The notes under the pieces: model-generated | What the model was told of the DNA's origin: nothing | What the model saw: only the letters and a program-made list of their open reading frames with translations | Databases searched by the model: none | Program-made: the position numbers and the translations under genes | NCBI GenBank assembly: GCA_910587705.1 | Contig: CAJUMX010000017.1 | Location: forward strand, 1-63,647 | Direction: 5' to 3' | DNA length: 63,647 bases | Source: an uncultured Oscillibacter sp. | GTDB taxonomy: Bacteria > Bacillota > Clostridia > Oscillospirales > Oscillospiraceae | Shown here: positions 25,109-32,620 of the stretch, in pieces | How the letters are laid out: every line of letters starts with the position of its first letter | Numbering within the stretch: the first letter of the stretch is position 1

Positions 25109-25975
25109 TTAATGCGCCCCCAGGACGCTCCGGGCGATACTCCCCGTTTTGAACAGGCAGTAGCACAGCAGCACCGTGTAGCCGATGGTCCCCCATATCG
25201 CCCCTATGGGGTCGCCCCCGGAGGCGATACCTTGAATGAGTACCGCATAGATACCCACGCATACCAAAATCAGCATCCCCTGGAAGCCCACGGCGAACAG
25301 GGAGCGGAGATAGTTCTGCCCGGCCCCGCCCAGCTCCCGGTTCCCCAGGGTCGCCACGGGGAGGGGCGCTAAACTGGTGAGCATATAAATTTCTATCATC
25401 CGCCCGTAGACGATCACGAAGATCACGATATTCAGCGCGGTCATGGTGAGCTGCACCACAAAGGACTGGAGCCACAGCCCCAGCAGCGGGCCCAGGTCCA
25501 TCCCCTCCAGCGCCGCCTCCAGATCCGCCAGCATATCCGGGGAAACGTCGGTGGAGCCCTGGATCAGCCCCGCCGACTGTGCCACCACCCGCTGGGCCAC
25601 GTCGAACACCGCCATAACGATGTTGAACGTGTTGGACAGAATGAGGATGGCGCAGGCCGTTTTGAATATCCACTTGAAGAAAATCCAGTAGTCCAGGTCG
25701 TGGAGATTGTTCCGCTCCACCAGCAGTTGAATGAGTTCGTAGGTCGCAACAAAGGTCAGGACCAGTCCGGCAATCGGCAATATCACCGTCTCGGAAAGCC
25801 GCCGGATCAGGGAGAAAACCCCGGCGTTCCATGCCGCCGGGGCCGTCCCCACTTGTACCGCGATCTCCCCGACACGGGCATTGACTGTATCAAAGAGCCC
25901 CGACAGGTTGTCCATGATCCCGCCGATCAGCAGCTCCTTGAGCCAGTTCGTGATCCAGTCGGTGAGAAATCCCAT
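25109..25975 (-). CDS. TrbL/VirB6-like channel membrane protein
   Basis: A 288-aa protein with about six hydrophobic segments (VILPIAGLVLTFVATYELI; FKTACAILILSNTFNIVMAV; ALNIVIFVIVYGRMIEIYM; GMLILVCVGIYAVLI and others). This matches the TrbL/VirB6-like inner-membrane channel protein of clostridial ICEs. It follows Maff2 with a 12-bp gap. Confidence 0.85.
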   Translation of the reverse strand: MGFLTDWITNWLKELLIGGIMDNLSGLFDTVNARVGEIAVQVGTAPAAWNAGVFSLIRRLSETVILPIAGLVLTFVATYELIQLLVERNNLHDLDYWIFFKWIFKTACAILILSNTFNIVMAVFDVAQRVVAQSAGLIQGSTDVSPDMLADLEAALEGMDLGPLLGLWLQSFVVQLTMTALNIVIFVIVYGRMIEIYMLTSLAPLPVATLGNRELGGAGQNYLRSLFAVGFQGMLILVCVGIYAVLIQGIASGGDPIGAIWGTIGYTVLLCYCLFKTGSIARSVLGAH

Positions 25976-25987
25976 GAAGCGCCGCCC

Positions 25988-26200
25988 TTAGAACAGGCCG
26001 GACAGCAGGGGAATGAGGGTCGTGCCCAGCAGGATAATGCCGCCGCCCGCCATGAGCTGCTTCATGCCCTGGCTTTTGGAGCCCGGATTGTCGGACCCGT
26101 AGCCCTCCAGGAGATTAACGACGCCCCACACGCCCAGGCCAGCGCCCAGAGCCACAACGAGGGTCTGCAAGGTGGTGATAGCGGAAGTGAAAAACTGCAT
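25988..26200 (-). CDS. Maff2-family small membrane protein
   Basis: The start is the ATG at 26200 (MQFFTSAITTLQTLVVAL), 5 nt after GGAGG; in-frame codons further upstream have no site. The 70-aa protein has two membrane segments and the VVNLLEGYGSDNPGSKSQG loop of the Maff2 family. It is pilin-like in size and always lies beside TrbL in these elements. Confidence 0.88.
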   Translation of the reverse strand: MQFFTSAITTLQTLVVALGAGLGVWGVVNLLEGYGSDNPGSKSQGMKQLMAGGGIILLGTTLIPLLSGLF

Positions 26201-26271
26201 AAATACCTCCATATTCTCCGGGGACGAAGCCCCGGCCATGAAAAAAGCCGCCCTCTCAGGCGGCGCGTCTG

Positions 26272-26294
26272 CCTCTGGACACGGTGTCCAGAGG
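26272..26294. repeat. ICE palindrome copy 8
   Basis: Arms CCTCTGGACAC and GTGTCCAGAGG around a central G. It ends 2 bp from the virD4 stop codon. Confidence 0.93.
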
Positions 26295-26295
26295 G

Positions 26296-28134
26296 TTATA
26301 CAAAGGCGTCCGGGTCGTCCAGGTCGTCATAGTTGAAGATGTCCTCGTCCTCGCCTATGTCCGCCTCGTCCGGCACGTCCGCCTCGTACACGGTGTATCG
26401 CTCGTCGGGGTCCAGCTTCTCCATACGGCGGGAGATCAGGTGGGACAGGTCAAAGGAATTTTTCTTGTCCGCCTCCGCCGTATAGCGGTAGTTGGGGTGC
26501 TGCTTCAAGTCGTACTTGGGGGAGAAAAAGGGCCGCAGCCCCCGGAGCTGTAAAATGCACTTGTCGCCGGGCATGGTGGTGAGCTCGTCCATGGTCATAA
26601 GCTCCCGGCCCAGGCGCTGCGTGTTCTGGCTGTAACTCTCGGACTGCCCGCGGGAGCGGCTGTCTGTCTGCATGGAGATGGTCTGCTTGCCCAGCCACGC
26701 CTCGGAAATCTCCTTGACGGTGGAGTGCTCCCGCCCGCCCAGGAAAACCACGCTGTCCATGTTGCCCATGATCGTCTCCGCGTTGTCCTTGTAAATGGCC
26801 TTGCACTGGGACTGGGCCTGATAGAACAGGGTCAAGCTCACCTCGCGGGAGCGGATGACGGCCACCAGCTTCTCCAGGTTCGGGACCTGCCCCGTGTTGG
26901 CGGCCTCGTCCCACAGCACCCGGACGTGGTGGGGCAGGCGGCCCCCGTGTACGTTGTCCGCCCTCTCGCACAGGAGGTTGAACATTTGGGAGAACGCCAG
27001 CGCCACAATGAAATTGTAGGTGGTGTCCGTGTCGCTGATGATGAAGAAAGCCGCCGTCCGCTTGTCCCCCAGCCGGTCCAGCTCCATTTCGTCGCAGCTC
27101 ATGATCTCCCGGAGCTGGGGAATGTCAAAGGGGGCCAGCCGCGCCCCGCAGCTAATAAGTATGCTACGCGCCGTCTTGCCGCTGGCTAATTTGTACTTCT
27201 TGTACTGCTTCACGGCGAAGCAGTCCGGCTTGCGCTTCTCCAGGCCCTTGAACATATAGTCGATGGCGTTCATAAAGTCCGGGTCGTCCTCTTTCACCTC
27301 CATGCCGGAGATCATATCCACCAGGGTATTCATATTCCGGTCCTCCTCCGGCCCCTCGAAGATGATATAGGCGATCAGGGCGCAGTACAGAAGCGTCTCC
27401 GATTTGGTCCAGAACGGGTCCCCCTCCTTGCCCTCCCCCTTGGTGTTAGCGATCAGGGTGTTCACGAATTTCAGAATATCCGCCTCATTCTTGATATAGG
27501 CCAGGGGGTTGTAGTGCATGGAGCGTGAGAAGTCGATACTGTTGAAAACCTTGATCTTATAGCCCTTTTTCCTCTGGAGAAAATAGCCCACCTGGGACAG
27601 CACCCCGCCCTTGGGGTCCACCACCACATAGGAGGAGTGGGCCTGGAGGAGCTGGGGCGTGAGCCAGAAGCGGGTCTTGCCGGAGCCGGAGGAGCCGATG
27701 ACGCAGGCGTTGAGGTTCCGGGCGTTGGCCGGGTTCTTGGGCCGGGTGTTGGTGGTGAGAAATTCCGTCCCGGAGAGAATGACGTTTTTCTCAAACGTGG
27801 GATCGACGAAAGGGGCGATGTCTTTGGGCCCGCCCCAACGCGCGCTGCCATACTCCTCGTCACGGCGATATTTTTTCGCGTTCTTGGCCTTGACGTAGAC
27901 GAACAGCCGGATGGCCGCCGCCCCCGCGATCCCCACCAGCCAGTCCACCGGGTCCAGCCCAGGGGCGGGGGAGGCAAAGGCCGCGTTGATGGTGTTCACC
28001 ATGCCCACCAGCTTCTCCCCGGCGTTAGCCCCAGCCGCCAGACGGTAGGCCGTCCCCAGCTTCAAGCAGGCCCAGGCCATGAACAGGTAGGGCAGATTGG
28101 GGAGGAGATATTTTTTCAAGCTACCTTTCTTCAC
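26296..28134 (-). CDS. VirD4-type coupling protein (T4CP)
   Basis: A 612-aa ATPase with two N-terminal membrane segments, Walker A (IGSSGSGKTRFWLTPQ), a Walker B-like VVVDPKGG, and the TraG/VirD4 segment RVLWDEAANTGQVPNLEKLV. It delivers the relaxase-DNA complex to the channel. The start is a GTG 6 nt after AAAGGAGG and overlaps the pcfB stop. The acidic C-terminus (DIGEDEDIFNYDD) is typical. Confidence 0.93.
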   Translation of the reverse strand: MKKGSLKKYLLPNLPYLFMAWACLKLGTAYRLAAGANAGEKLVGMVNTINAAFASPAPGLDPVDWLVGIAGAAAIRLFVYVKAKNAKKYRRDEEYGSARWGGPKDIAPFVDPTFEKNVILSGTEFLTTNTRPKNPANARNLNACVIGSSGSGKTRFWLTPQLLQAHSSYVVVDPKGGVLSQVGYFLQRKKGYKIKVFNSIDFSRSMHYNPLAYIKNEADILKFVNTLIANTKGEGKEGDPFWTKSETLLYCALIAYIIFEGPEEDRNMNTLVDMISGMEVKEDDPDFMNAIDYMFKGLEKRKPDCFAVKQYKKYKLASGKTARSILISCGARLAPFDIPQLREIMSCDEMELDRLGDKRTAAFFIISDTDTTYNFIVALAFSQMFNLLCERADNVHGGRLPHHVRVLWDEAANTGQVPNLEKLVAVIRSREVSLTLFYQAQSQCKAIYKDNAETIMGNMDSVVFLGGREHSTVKEISEAWLGKQTISMQTDSRSRGQSESYSQNTQRLGRELMTMDELTTMPGDKCILQLRGLRPFFSPKYDLKQHPNYRYTAEADKKNSFDLSHLISRRMEKLDPDERYTVYEADVPDEADIGEDEDIFNYDDLDDPDAFV

Positions 28135-28591
28135 GCTCCGCCTCCTTTGCCCGCTCTTTCCTGGGCCGCTGCCGCAGCAGCTCCCCGGCCCGCTTCATCC
28201 GCTCCAGGATGGGAACGCGCCGCGCCCTGGGCCGGTCCATGATACGGCGGGAGTATTCCCCAAAACAGGCGGTGATGGCGTCGGCCTGCTTGGATTTGAA
28301 GAACAGCAGATATTTTCCCTCGCCGTTCTTGTAAAAGGCGTAGTCCACATTCCAGCGCCGGGCCACCCGGTCAAACTCCCTGGGGGCCTCCACGGGGAGG
28401 CTGTTGGTCGCCTCGCCCTGCTTCATAAGCTGTTTGACGCTCTGCCTGCCGTGGGGCGTCTTGCGGGCCTGCCGCTCCTTTTGGATCTTCCGGCCCGCCG
28501 CCCGCAGCGCCCAGGCCAGCGTCCGCGCCGTCAGCTTCCCCGTTCGGATGGAGAGGGCTATCGTGCGCCGGGAAATATCTTCATCTACCAA
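28121..28591 (-). CDS. PcfB (DUF3801) family protein
   Basis: A 156-aa protein of the PcfB family (ISRRTIALSIRTGKLTARTL, then FDRVARRWNVDYAFYK). PcfB is an accessory factor that works with the coupling protein. The start is a TTG at 28591 after AGGAGG. The last codons hold the ribosome site for virD4. Confidence 0.85.
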   Translation of the reverse strand: MVDEDISRRTIALSIRTGKLTARTLAWALRAAGRKIQKERQARKTPHGRQSVKQLMKQGEATNSLPVEAPREFDRVARRWNVDYAFYKNGEGKYLLFFKSKQADAITACFGEYSRRIMDRPRARRVPILERMKRAGELLRQRPRKERAKEAEREER

Positions 28592-28607
28592 AAATCATCA
28601 CCTCCTG

Positions 28608-28630
28608 CCTCTGGACACGGTGTCCAGAGG
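28608..28630. repeat. ICE palindrome copy 9
   Basis: Arms CCTCTGGACAC and GTGTCCAGAGG around a central G. It ends 2 bp from the ardA stop codon. Confidence 0.93.
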
Positions 28631-28631
28631 G

Positions 28632-29333
28632 CTACCGCTCCTCCCGGTCTACCTTGGGCGCGGGCCGCTCCGTGGTCTGGGAGGCCCGGTTCGCCATCTC
28701 CTGATAGGCGGCCATTTGCTCCCGGATGGGGACCTTGGGCATGGAGAATACCCGATGTTCGTCGGGAATGTCCTCCAGTCCATGATAGTGCTCCGTAAAG
28801 GAATGTCCCCCCTGGACATAACCGCCAGGGGCGAAGTGCCCGCCCTCGTTGATCCGCGCGTCCCGCCCGTATGCCTCATAGTCAATGTAGTCGATCAGGT
28901 GCTCCGGCACTTGGGCGGCTCCAAAATCCTGGATATACAGGCGGCCCAGGTCCTCCTCCGTGTGAACGTCCGAATAAAAATTGAAGTCGTCCAGGTTTTG
29001 GGCCAGATTGATCAGCTCCTTGACGCTGCCGGTGTACTCGCCGCCGTCCATGACGGCCTCAAACTTTGCCAGTTCGCCCTCGTCCAGCTCCGACAGCACA
29101 CAGGCCAGATGGTTCAGCTCGTCAATGCTCTCATACTCGCCCAGGTGTTTATGGAGCTGGGGCATACTGCCGTCATAATCGGCAATAAAAAATTCCTCAT
29201 ACCGAATACCGTCTATCCCGATCTTCTTCAAGGCCGCCTGTACGGTTTCGGTGTCGGTGGGGAACGCCACCCGCTCATAGGCAAGCTGGCCCTCGTTGTA
29301 TTTGCCCAGGTTCGTCACGCAGGCTTCAAATAT
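28632..29333 (-). CDS. ardA: ArdA-like antirestriction protein
   Basis: A ~233-aa acidic protein with the ArdA start (FEACVTNLGKYNEGQL) and the EEFFIADYD segment. ArdA mimics DNA and blocks type I restriction enzymes in the new host. The conserved N-terminus demands a start at 29333, where the codon is ATA; AAAGGAG lies 6 nt before it. The next GTG (29318) is 21 nt from the site and would cut off conserved residues. The ATA overlaps the methylase stop. Confidence 0.85.
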   Translation of the reverse strand: MFEACVTNLGKYNEGQLAYERVAFPTDTETVQAALKKIGIDGIRYEEFFIADYDGSMPQLHKHLGEYESIDELNHLACVLSELDEGELAKFEAVMDGGEYTGSVKELINLAQNLDDFNFYSDVHTEEDLGRLYIQDFGAAQVPEHLIDYIDYEAYGRDARINEGGHFAPGGYVQGGHSFTEHYHGLEDIPDEHRVFSMPKVPIREQMAAYQEMANRASQTTERPAPKVDREER

Positions 29334-30405
29334 CGCTATCTCCTTTCCCTCCCTCCAATTCTTCTCTTATTCCCGCCATGATGTACTCCGCGCAGGGCAG
29401 GGCGATGGAGTTTCCCAGGGCCTTTTGCCGGGCGCGGGCGGAGACGGGCCGTCCGTCGTGGCCGAACGCCGTCCAGCCGTCGGGCAGGCCCATGGCCCGC
29501 TCCCCCTCCGTGGGGGTCAGCCAGGTAATGACGCCCTCCGCCTCCCGGCCCTCCCGCCACAGGGCAAACACCGTCAGCCCCCCGGCCATCAGGGTGGGAA
29601 AAGGGTCAGTTGGTTTCCCGAAGCTCCCCAGGAAGTTCCCGATGTCCCCCGCCTTGGCCGCGCCCCGCATACGGTAGCCTTGAAAGGGGTGGACGACTGG
29701 TAGCGGCCCCCCTGTTTCAGAAGCAGATATTCGATTGCCTCCGGCGGGGGGCAGCCCAAAGTCTCCGCAAGGCGCAGGAGCCGGGAACAGGCGGCGGGGC
29801 TTAAACAGGACCGCTCCGGCACGTCGGCCTCCAAAATCCGCCACGACGAACACCCGCTGACGCCGGGCCAGCCGGGGGTCTGCCCAATGCTGGGCGTCCA
29901 GCAGACGCCAGCACACGTCACGGCCTCCGCCTCGCACCATTCCGGCATTGGCCCAGCGCCCGGAAGCAGGCATTGGAATTTCGGTGTTTGTGAGAGATTG
30001 CAGGACGGCTCTAAAATCCAGCCGGTTTCCTGATAGCAGAGCTCCCATGACGTTTTCCCAAATAACGATTGTTGGAAATTGACCTCCAGTGGCATCCCTC
30101 ATTTCCTCTATGATACGCACCGCCTGGAAGAACAGGCTGGACTTTGCCCCGCCCAGCCCCTCACGGCGGCCCGCGCTGGATAGATTTTGACAGGGGGACC
30201 CGAATGTGATGATGTCCACAGGCGGGACCTCGCCGCCGTGGAGCTGGGTAATATCGCCCAGGTGCGCCATATCCGGGAAGTGGCGTTTCGTAATGGAGAT
30301 AGGGGCCCTTTCGATCTCGCTGGCCCACAGGGGGACGATCCCCTGACGCCGGGCGGCCAGGGGGAACACGCCGATCCCGTCAAAGAGGCTCCCCAGGGTC
30401 AGCAG
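29326..30405 (-). CDS. C5 cytosine DNA methyltransferase
   Basis: A ~359-aa protein with motif I (LTLGSLFDGIGVFPLAA), catalytic motif IV GSPCQNLS, motif VI WENVMG, motif VIII RRQRVFVV and motif X GNSIALPCAEYI. It modifies cytosine, probably to shield the element from restriction. Motif I fixes the start near 30405, where only CTG-CTG is found, 8 nt after AAAGGGG. A start at the GTG at 30369 would lose motif I. No cognate nuclease is nearby. Confidence 0.85.
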   Translation of the reverse strand: MLTLGSLFDGIGVFPLAARRQGIVPLWASEIERAPISITKRHFPDMAHLGDITQLHGGEVPPVDIITFGSPCQNLSSAGRREGLGGAKSSLFFQAVRIIEEMRDATGGQFPTIVIWENVMGALLSGNRLDFRAVLQSLTNTEIPMPASGRWANAGMVRGGGRDVCWRLLDAQHWADPRLARRQRVFVVADFGGRRAGAVLFKPRRLFPAPAPCGDFGLPPAGGNRISASETGGPLPVVHPFQGYRMRGAAKAGDIGNFLGSFGKPTDPFPTLMAGGLTVFALWREGREAEGVITWLTPTEGERAMGLPDGWTAFGHDGRPVSARARQKALGNSIALPCAEYIMAGIREELEGGKGDSDI

Positions 30406-30740
30406 CGGCCCTGCCCCTTTACCGTCAGAATACCCTCCAGGGTGGTGGCCGTGATTTTGAGGCGCTGGGCTACGGCGATGTCATTTTTCACCGCCTCGGT
30501 GACAGCGTGGCCGCACACCACCAGCACACGGGAGCGGCGCAGCAGGTCCCGGCTCATATCAATGCTGCTCTTGTGCTCCTCCGGCACAGCGTCATTGAGA
30601 AACAGGGGGAGATACAGCGTGGGGCAGATGGGGGAGAAGCCCGCCTCGTAGACAGCCCGGCAATACCGGGCGGCCTGCTCCGTGGCCTCCGTGGGGTCGC
30701 CGCTCCAGGCGGCGGTGACATACGCCAGGGGCATTTTCAT
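30399..30740 (-). CDS. DUF4406-like nucleoside deoxyribosyltransferase-fold protein
   Basis: A 113-aa protein (LAYVTAAWSGDPTEATEQAA, then SRDLLRRSRVLVVCG) that resembles DUF4406/DUF7768, a small family with the nucleoside 2-deoxyribosyltransferase fold. GGAGG precedes the ATG. Its stop overlaps the methylase start. In mobile elements such genes often travel with DNA modification genes. Activity untested. Confidence 0.72.
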   Translation of the reverse strand: MKMPLAYVTAAWSGDPTEATEQAARYCRAVYEAGFSPICPTLYLPLFLNDAVPEEHKSSIDMSRDLLRRSRVLVVCGHAVTEAVKNDIAVAQRLKITATTLEGILTVKGQGRC

Positions 30741-30828
30741 TTTGATAACCTCCGTTCAGATATGGATAGCGTGTTGAGGATAGGTACAAACAGGATTGTT
30801 TGGAGAGGAGCGGTCAACCCTTTTCCCC

Positions 30829-30862
30829 CCGCCCCTTTCCCAATCTTGGGAAAGGGGGGCGG
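30829..30862. repeat. Strong hairpin downstream of the parB region
   Basis: The arms CCCCTTTCCCAA and TTGGGAAAGGGG pair perfectly around TC, extended by CCG / CGG with a bulged G. It precedes the DUF4406 gene by about 90 bp. Confidence 0.8.
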
Positions 30863-30870
30863 CTCTGGAG

Positions 30871-31012
30871 GATATATCCCCCGTCGCGCCTTGGGAGTAG
30901 CACAGCCGGGACTGCCAGTCAAGGGTGCGGAGCACCGCCGCGCAGCGGCGGCTTTGCCCTTGACAGGCTGCCCCGGCTGTGCTATGAGTGGCGCGGCGAC
31001 GGGGGATATTCC
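30871..31012. other. 140-nt imperfect inverted repeat (structured RNA or palindromic element)
   Basis: Outer arms ATATCCCCCGTCGC (30873 side) and GCGACGGGGGATAT (to 31010) pair perfectly. Inside, AGCACAGCCGGG pairs with CCCGGCTGTGCT and GTCAAGGG with CCCTTGAC. The apex is CCGCCGC-GCA-GCGGCGG. So nearly the whole 140 nt folds into one rod. It lies between parB and DUF4406 with no gene in it. Confidence 0.75.
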
Positions 31013-31041
31013 ACAAGAGCCATTTCCACGGGGGACGGGAA

Positions 31042-31068
31042 AAGCTCTGGACACCGTGTCCAGAGCTT
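31042..31068. repeat. ICE palindrome copy 10, extended
   Basis: Arms AAGCTCTGGACAC and GTGTCCAGAGCTT around a central C, the longest copy (27 bp). It ends 5 bp from the parB stop codon. Confidence 0.93.
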
Positions 31069-31072
31069 CCGC

Positions 31073-32446
31073 TTACTTCTCCCTATCCGTCTTTTTCTCC
31101 CCCTTGCCCAGCTCCGGGGGCTGCTTCTCTTTCCACTCCCCCAGCAGGGCCATGATCTGGTCCTTCATCTCACGGGGCGTCTTGTCCTTCCCAAAATATT
31201 GGGCCAATTCCGCAGAGCTGATGATCACGTCGAAATCCTCCTTTTTCTTCTCCTGGCTCAACACCGCGTCGATCACGTCCGGGTTGAGCTGGTTCTTTTC
31301 GTCCATCTCCCGCAGCTTCTTGGCCTGGGCCTTGGAGGGGGACGACTGCTGCCCCTCAATGGACACGGCGATATACTTCTGATGTTCGGGCCGGATACGG
31401 GAAATCTCCACGGCGGGAGTGAACGACAGCTTTCCGCCGTCCATAAACTGTTTCAGCTCCGGCACAAGGTCATTCAGATAAATGTACCGCTGGACCGTCT
31501 TTCCACTCATGCCGTTGCGCTCGCCCACTTTGTCCAGGGACAGCTTGCCCAGGTCCGCGCCGTCGCCCCGCGTCCCCTGGTGCTTGATGGCCTCGTACTG
31601 CTGCTTCAAGGCCGCCGCCTTTTCGCTGGGCATGATCGTTTCCCGGTGGCGCAGGTTGTCGTCCGTCATGGCAAGGACCGCTTCATCATCCGTCATGTTG
31701 CGGACGATACAGGGCATATTTTTGTAGCCCGCCAGCTCGCTTGCCCGCTGCCGCCGATGGCCCGCTATGATCTCATAGCCCCCGCCCTCACGGGGCCGCA
31801 CCAAGGCGGGCTGGTGGACGCCGCCTGCCTGCACAGACGACACAAGCCCTTTCATCTCATTATCGTCCCGGACGCCGAACGGGTGGTTCTGGAACGGGTG
31901 GAGGTCGGAGAGGTCCAGATAGACGATCTCCTCCTTTTCCCCACGGGAGGCGTCCTTGGGCTGGGTCGGCTCCTCCGGCGCAGGCGCGGGAGGGGGCGGG
32001 GCCTCCTCTTTCGCCGGGGCGGGCGGGCTGGCCGCCTTGCCCTGCCTGGGAGTTTTGGCCGCCCTGCCAGCGCCGCCCCCGCCGGGGGCCTGCTTCTCCG
32101 CCTTGGGCGGGCGGCCCTTGCGTTTGGGTTTCTCACCCTGGGCCGGGGCCTCCTTATTCTTGGGGCGGCGGCCACGGCGGGGAGGCTCCGGCTGCTCCTG
32201 GGGCTTCTCCCACTCCTGCCCGCCCTCCGGGGGAGCTGATACCTCATGAGATACAGATTGTTCCGCCATGATTTTATCAATCAGATCCCCGGAGATGTCA
32301 ATTACATTTCCGGTAGTGCGTTCCGGCACAGGGCTATCCAATGTTTCAGGGCCAGCAACATCCAGTTTGATTTGCTCCTGTATTCCGGTGTTTGGAAGCG
32401 AGGGCTGTCCTCCGTCAATGGAGAGCTGGGTTTTATCTTCTTCCAC
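31073..32446 (-). CDS. ParB-family protein with AT-hook-like N-terminus
   Basis: A 457-aa protein. The ParB/Srx nuclease-fold domain lies in the middle (VYLDLSDLHPFQNHPFGV, then EIIAGHRRQRASELAGY), followed by a helix-turn-helix (LSLDKVGERNGMSGKTVQRY). The N-terminal third is Pro-rich with two AT-hook-like patches (RRGRRPKNK and KRKGRPPKAEK). The start is a GTG after GGAGG. No ParA is encoded beside it. It may bind the ICE palindrome repeats; that is inference from position. Confidence 0.88.
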   Translation of the reverse strand: MEEDKTQLSIDGGQPSLPNTGIQEQIKLDVAGPETLDSPVPERTTGNVIDISGDLIDKIMAEQSVSHEVSAPPEGGQEWEKPQEQPEPPRRGRRPKNKEAPAQGEKPKRKGRPPKAEKQAPGGGGAGRAAKTPRQGKAASPPAPAKEEAPPPPAPAPEEPTQPKDASRGEKEEIVYLDLSDLHPFQNHPFGVRDDNEMKGLVSSVQAGGVHQPALVRPREGGGYEIIAGHRRQRASELAGYKNMPCIVRNMTDDEAVLAMTDDNLRHRETIMPSEKAAALKQQYEAIKHQGTRGDGADLGKLSLDKVGERNGMSGKTVQRYIYLNDLVPELKQFMDGGKLSFTPAVEISRIRPEHQKYIAVSIEGQQSSPSKAQAKKLREMDEKNQLNPDVIDAVLSQEKKKEDFDVIISSAELAQYFGKDKTPREMKDQIMALLGEWKEKQPPELGKGEKKTDREK

Positions 32447-32482
32447 TTGCTAACCTCCTTTTTATCGTTGATTATATATGAA

Positions 32483-32514
32483 AACACCGCCCATAGTCTC
32501 CATAAGGCGGTGTT
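32483..32514. other. Hairpin in the parB upstream region
   Basis: A perfect 9-bp stem (AACACCGCC / GGCGGTGTT) with a 14-nt loop lies 37 bp before the parB start. It may be a leader structure or operator. The rest of 32,447-32,567 is AT-rich and probably holds the parB promoter, but I cannot place it. Confidence 0.45.
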
Positions 32515-32565
32515 CCATGTAATGTGATAGATTTTATTGTCATATTGTGATGTTTTTTACGGTTT

Positions 32566-32620
32566 TATGCGTTTTCCTATTAAAAATGTCCCGGTAGGAC
32601 CGGCGGGGCCCCGCACGGGA
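32566..32620. other. attR of the ICE (core GT at 32594-32595)
   Basis: To the left of the core is the P arm, which read outward mirrors the attL P' arm at 17 of 20 positions. To the right is the B' arm (AGGACCGGCGGGGCCC), mirroring the B arm at the conserved CGGGGCCC. GT is the only central dinucleotide identical in the same orientation at both ends. Confidence 0.8.

Larger units (their letters stand above)
10650..32595. mobile_element. 21.9-kb integrative conjugative element with serine recombinase
   Basis: The element runs from core to core. Inside are a large serine recombinase, relaxase and MobC, a T4SS set (VirB4, PrgI, TrbL/VirB6, Maff2, VirD4, PcfB, NlpC/P60 hydrolase, DUF4366, DUF4315), ArdA, a C5 methylase and ParB. 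Almost all genes read leftward. I find no ParA and no replication initiator. Two lower-GC cargo blocks lie at 14,130-15,430 and 24,312-25,055. Ten copies of a 21-bp palindrome punctuate it. The transfer set looks complete, but several genes lack ATG starts. Confidence 0.9.

Noticed and set aside
12454..31068. Recurrent peptides LDTVSRG, SGHRVQ and WTRCPE in many frames
   Set aside because: They are translations of the DNA palindrome, not a protein motif.
12454..31068. The palindromes as a CRISPR array
   Set aside because: Spacing is kilobases, with genes between; there are no cas genes.
10650..32595. The same similarity as terminal inverted repeats of a DDE transposon
   Set aside because: No DDE transposase is present; a large serine recombinase is, and no target duplication is seen beyond the 2-bp core.
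10638..32605. The inverted GPxGPxG...GK similarity at both ICE ends as two paralogous genes
   Set aside because: Half of each match lies inside the ICE and half outside, centred on a shared GT. That is the att structure, not a gene pair.
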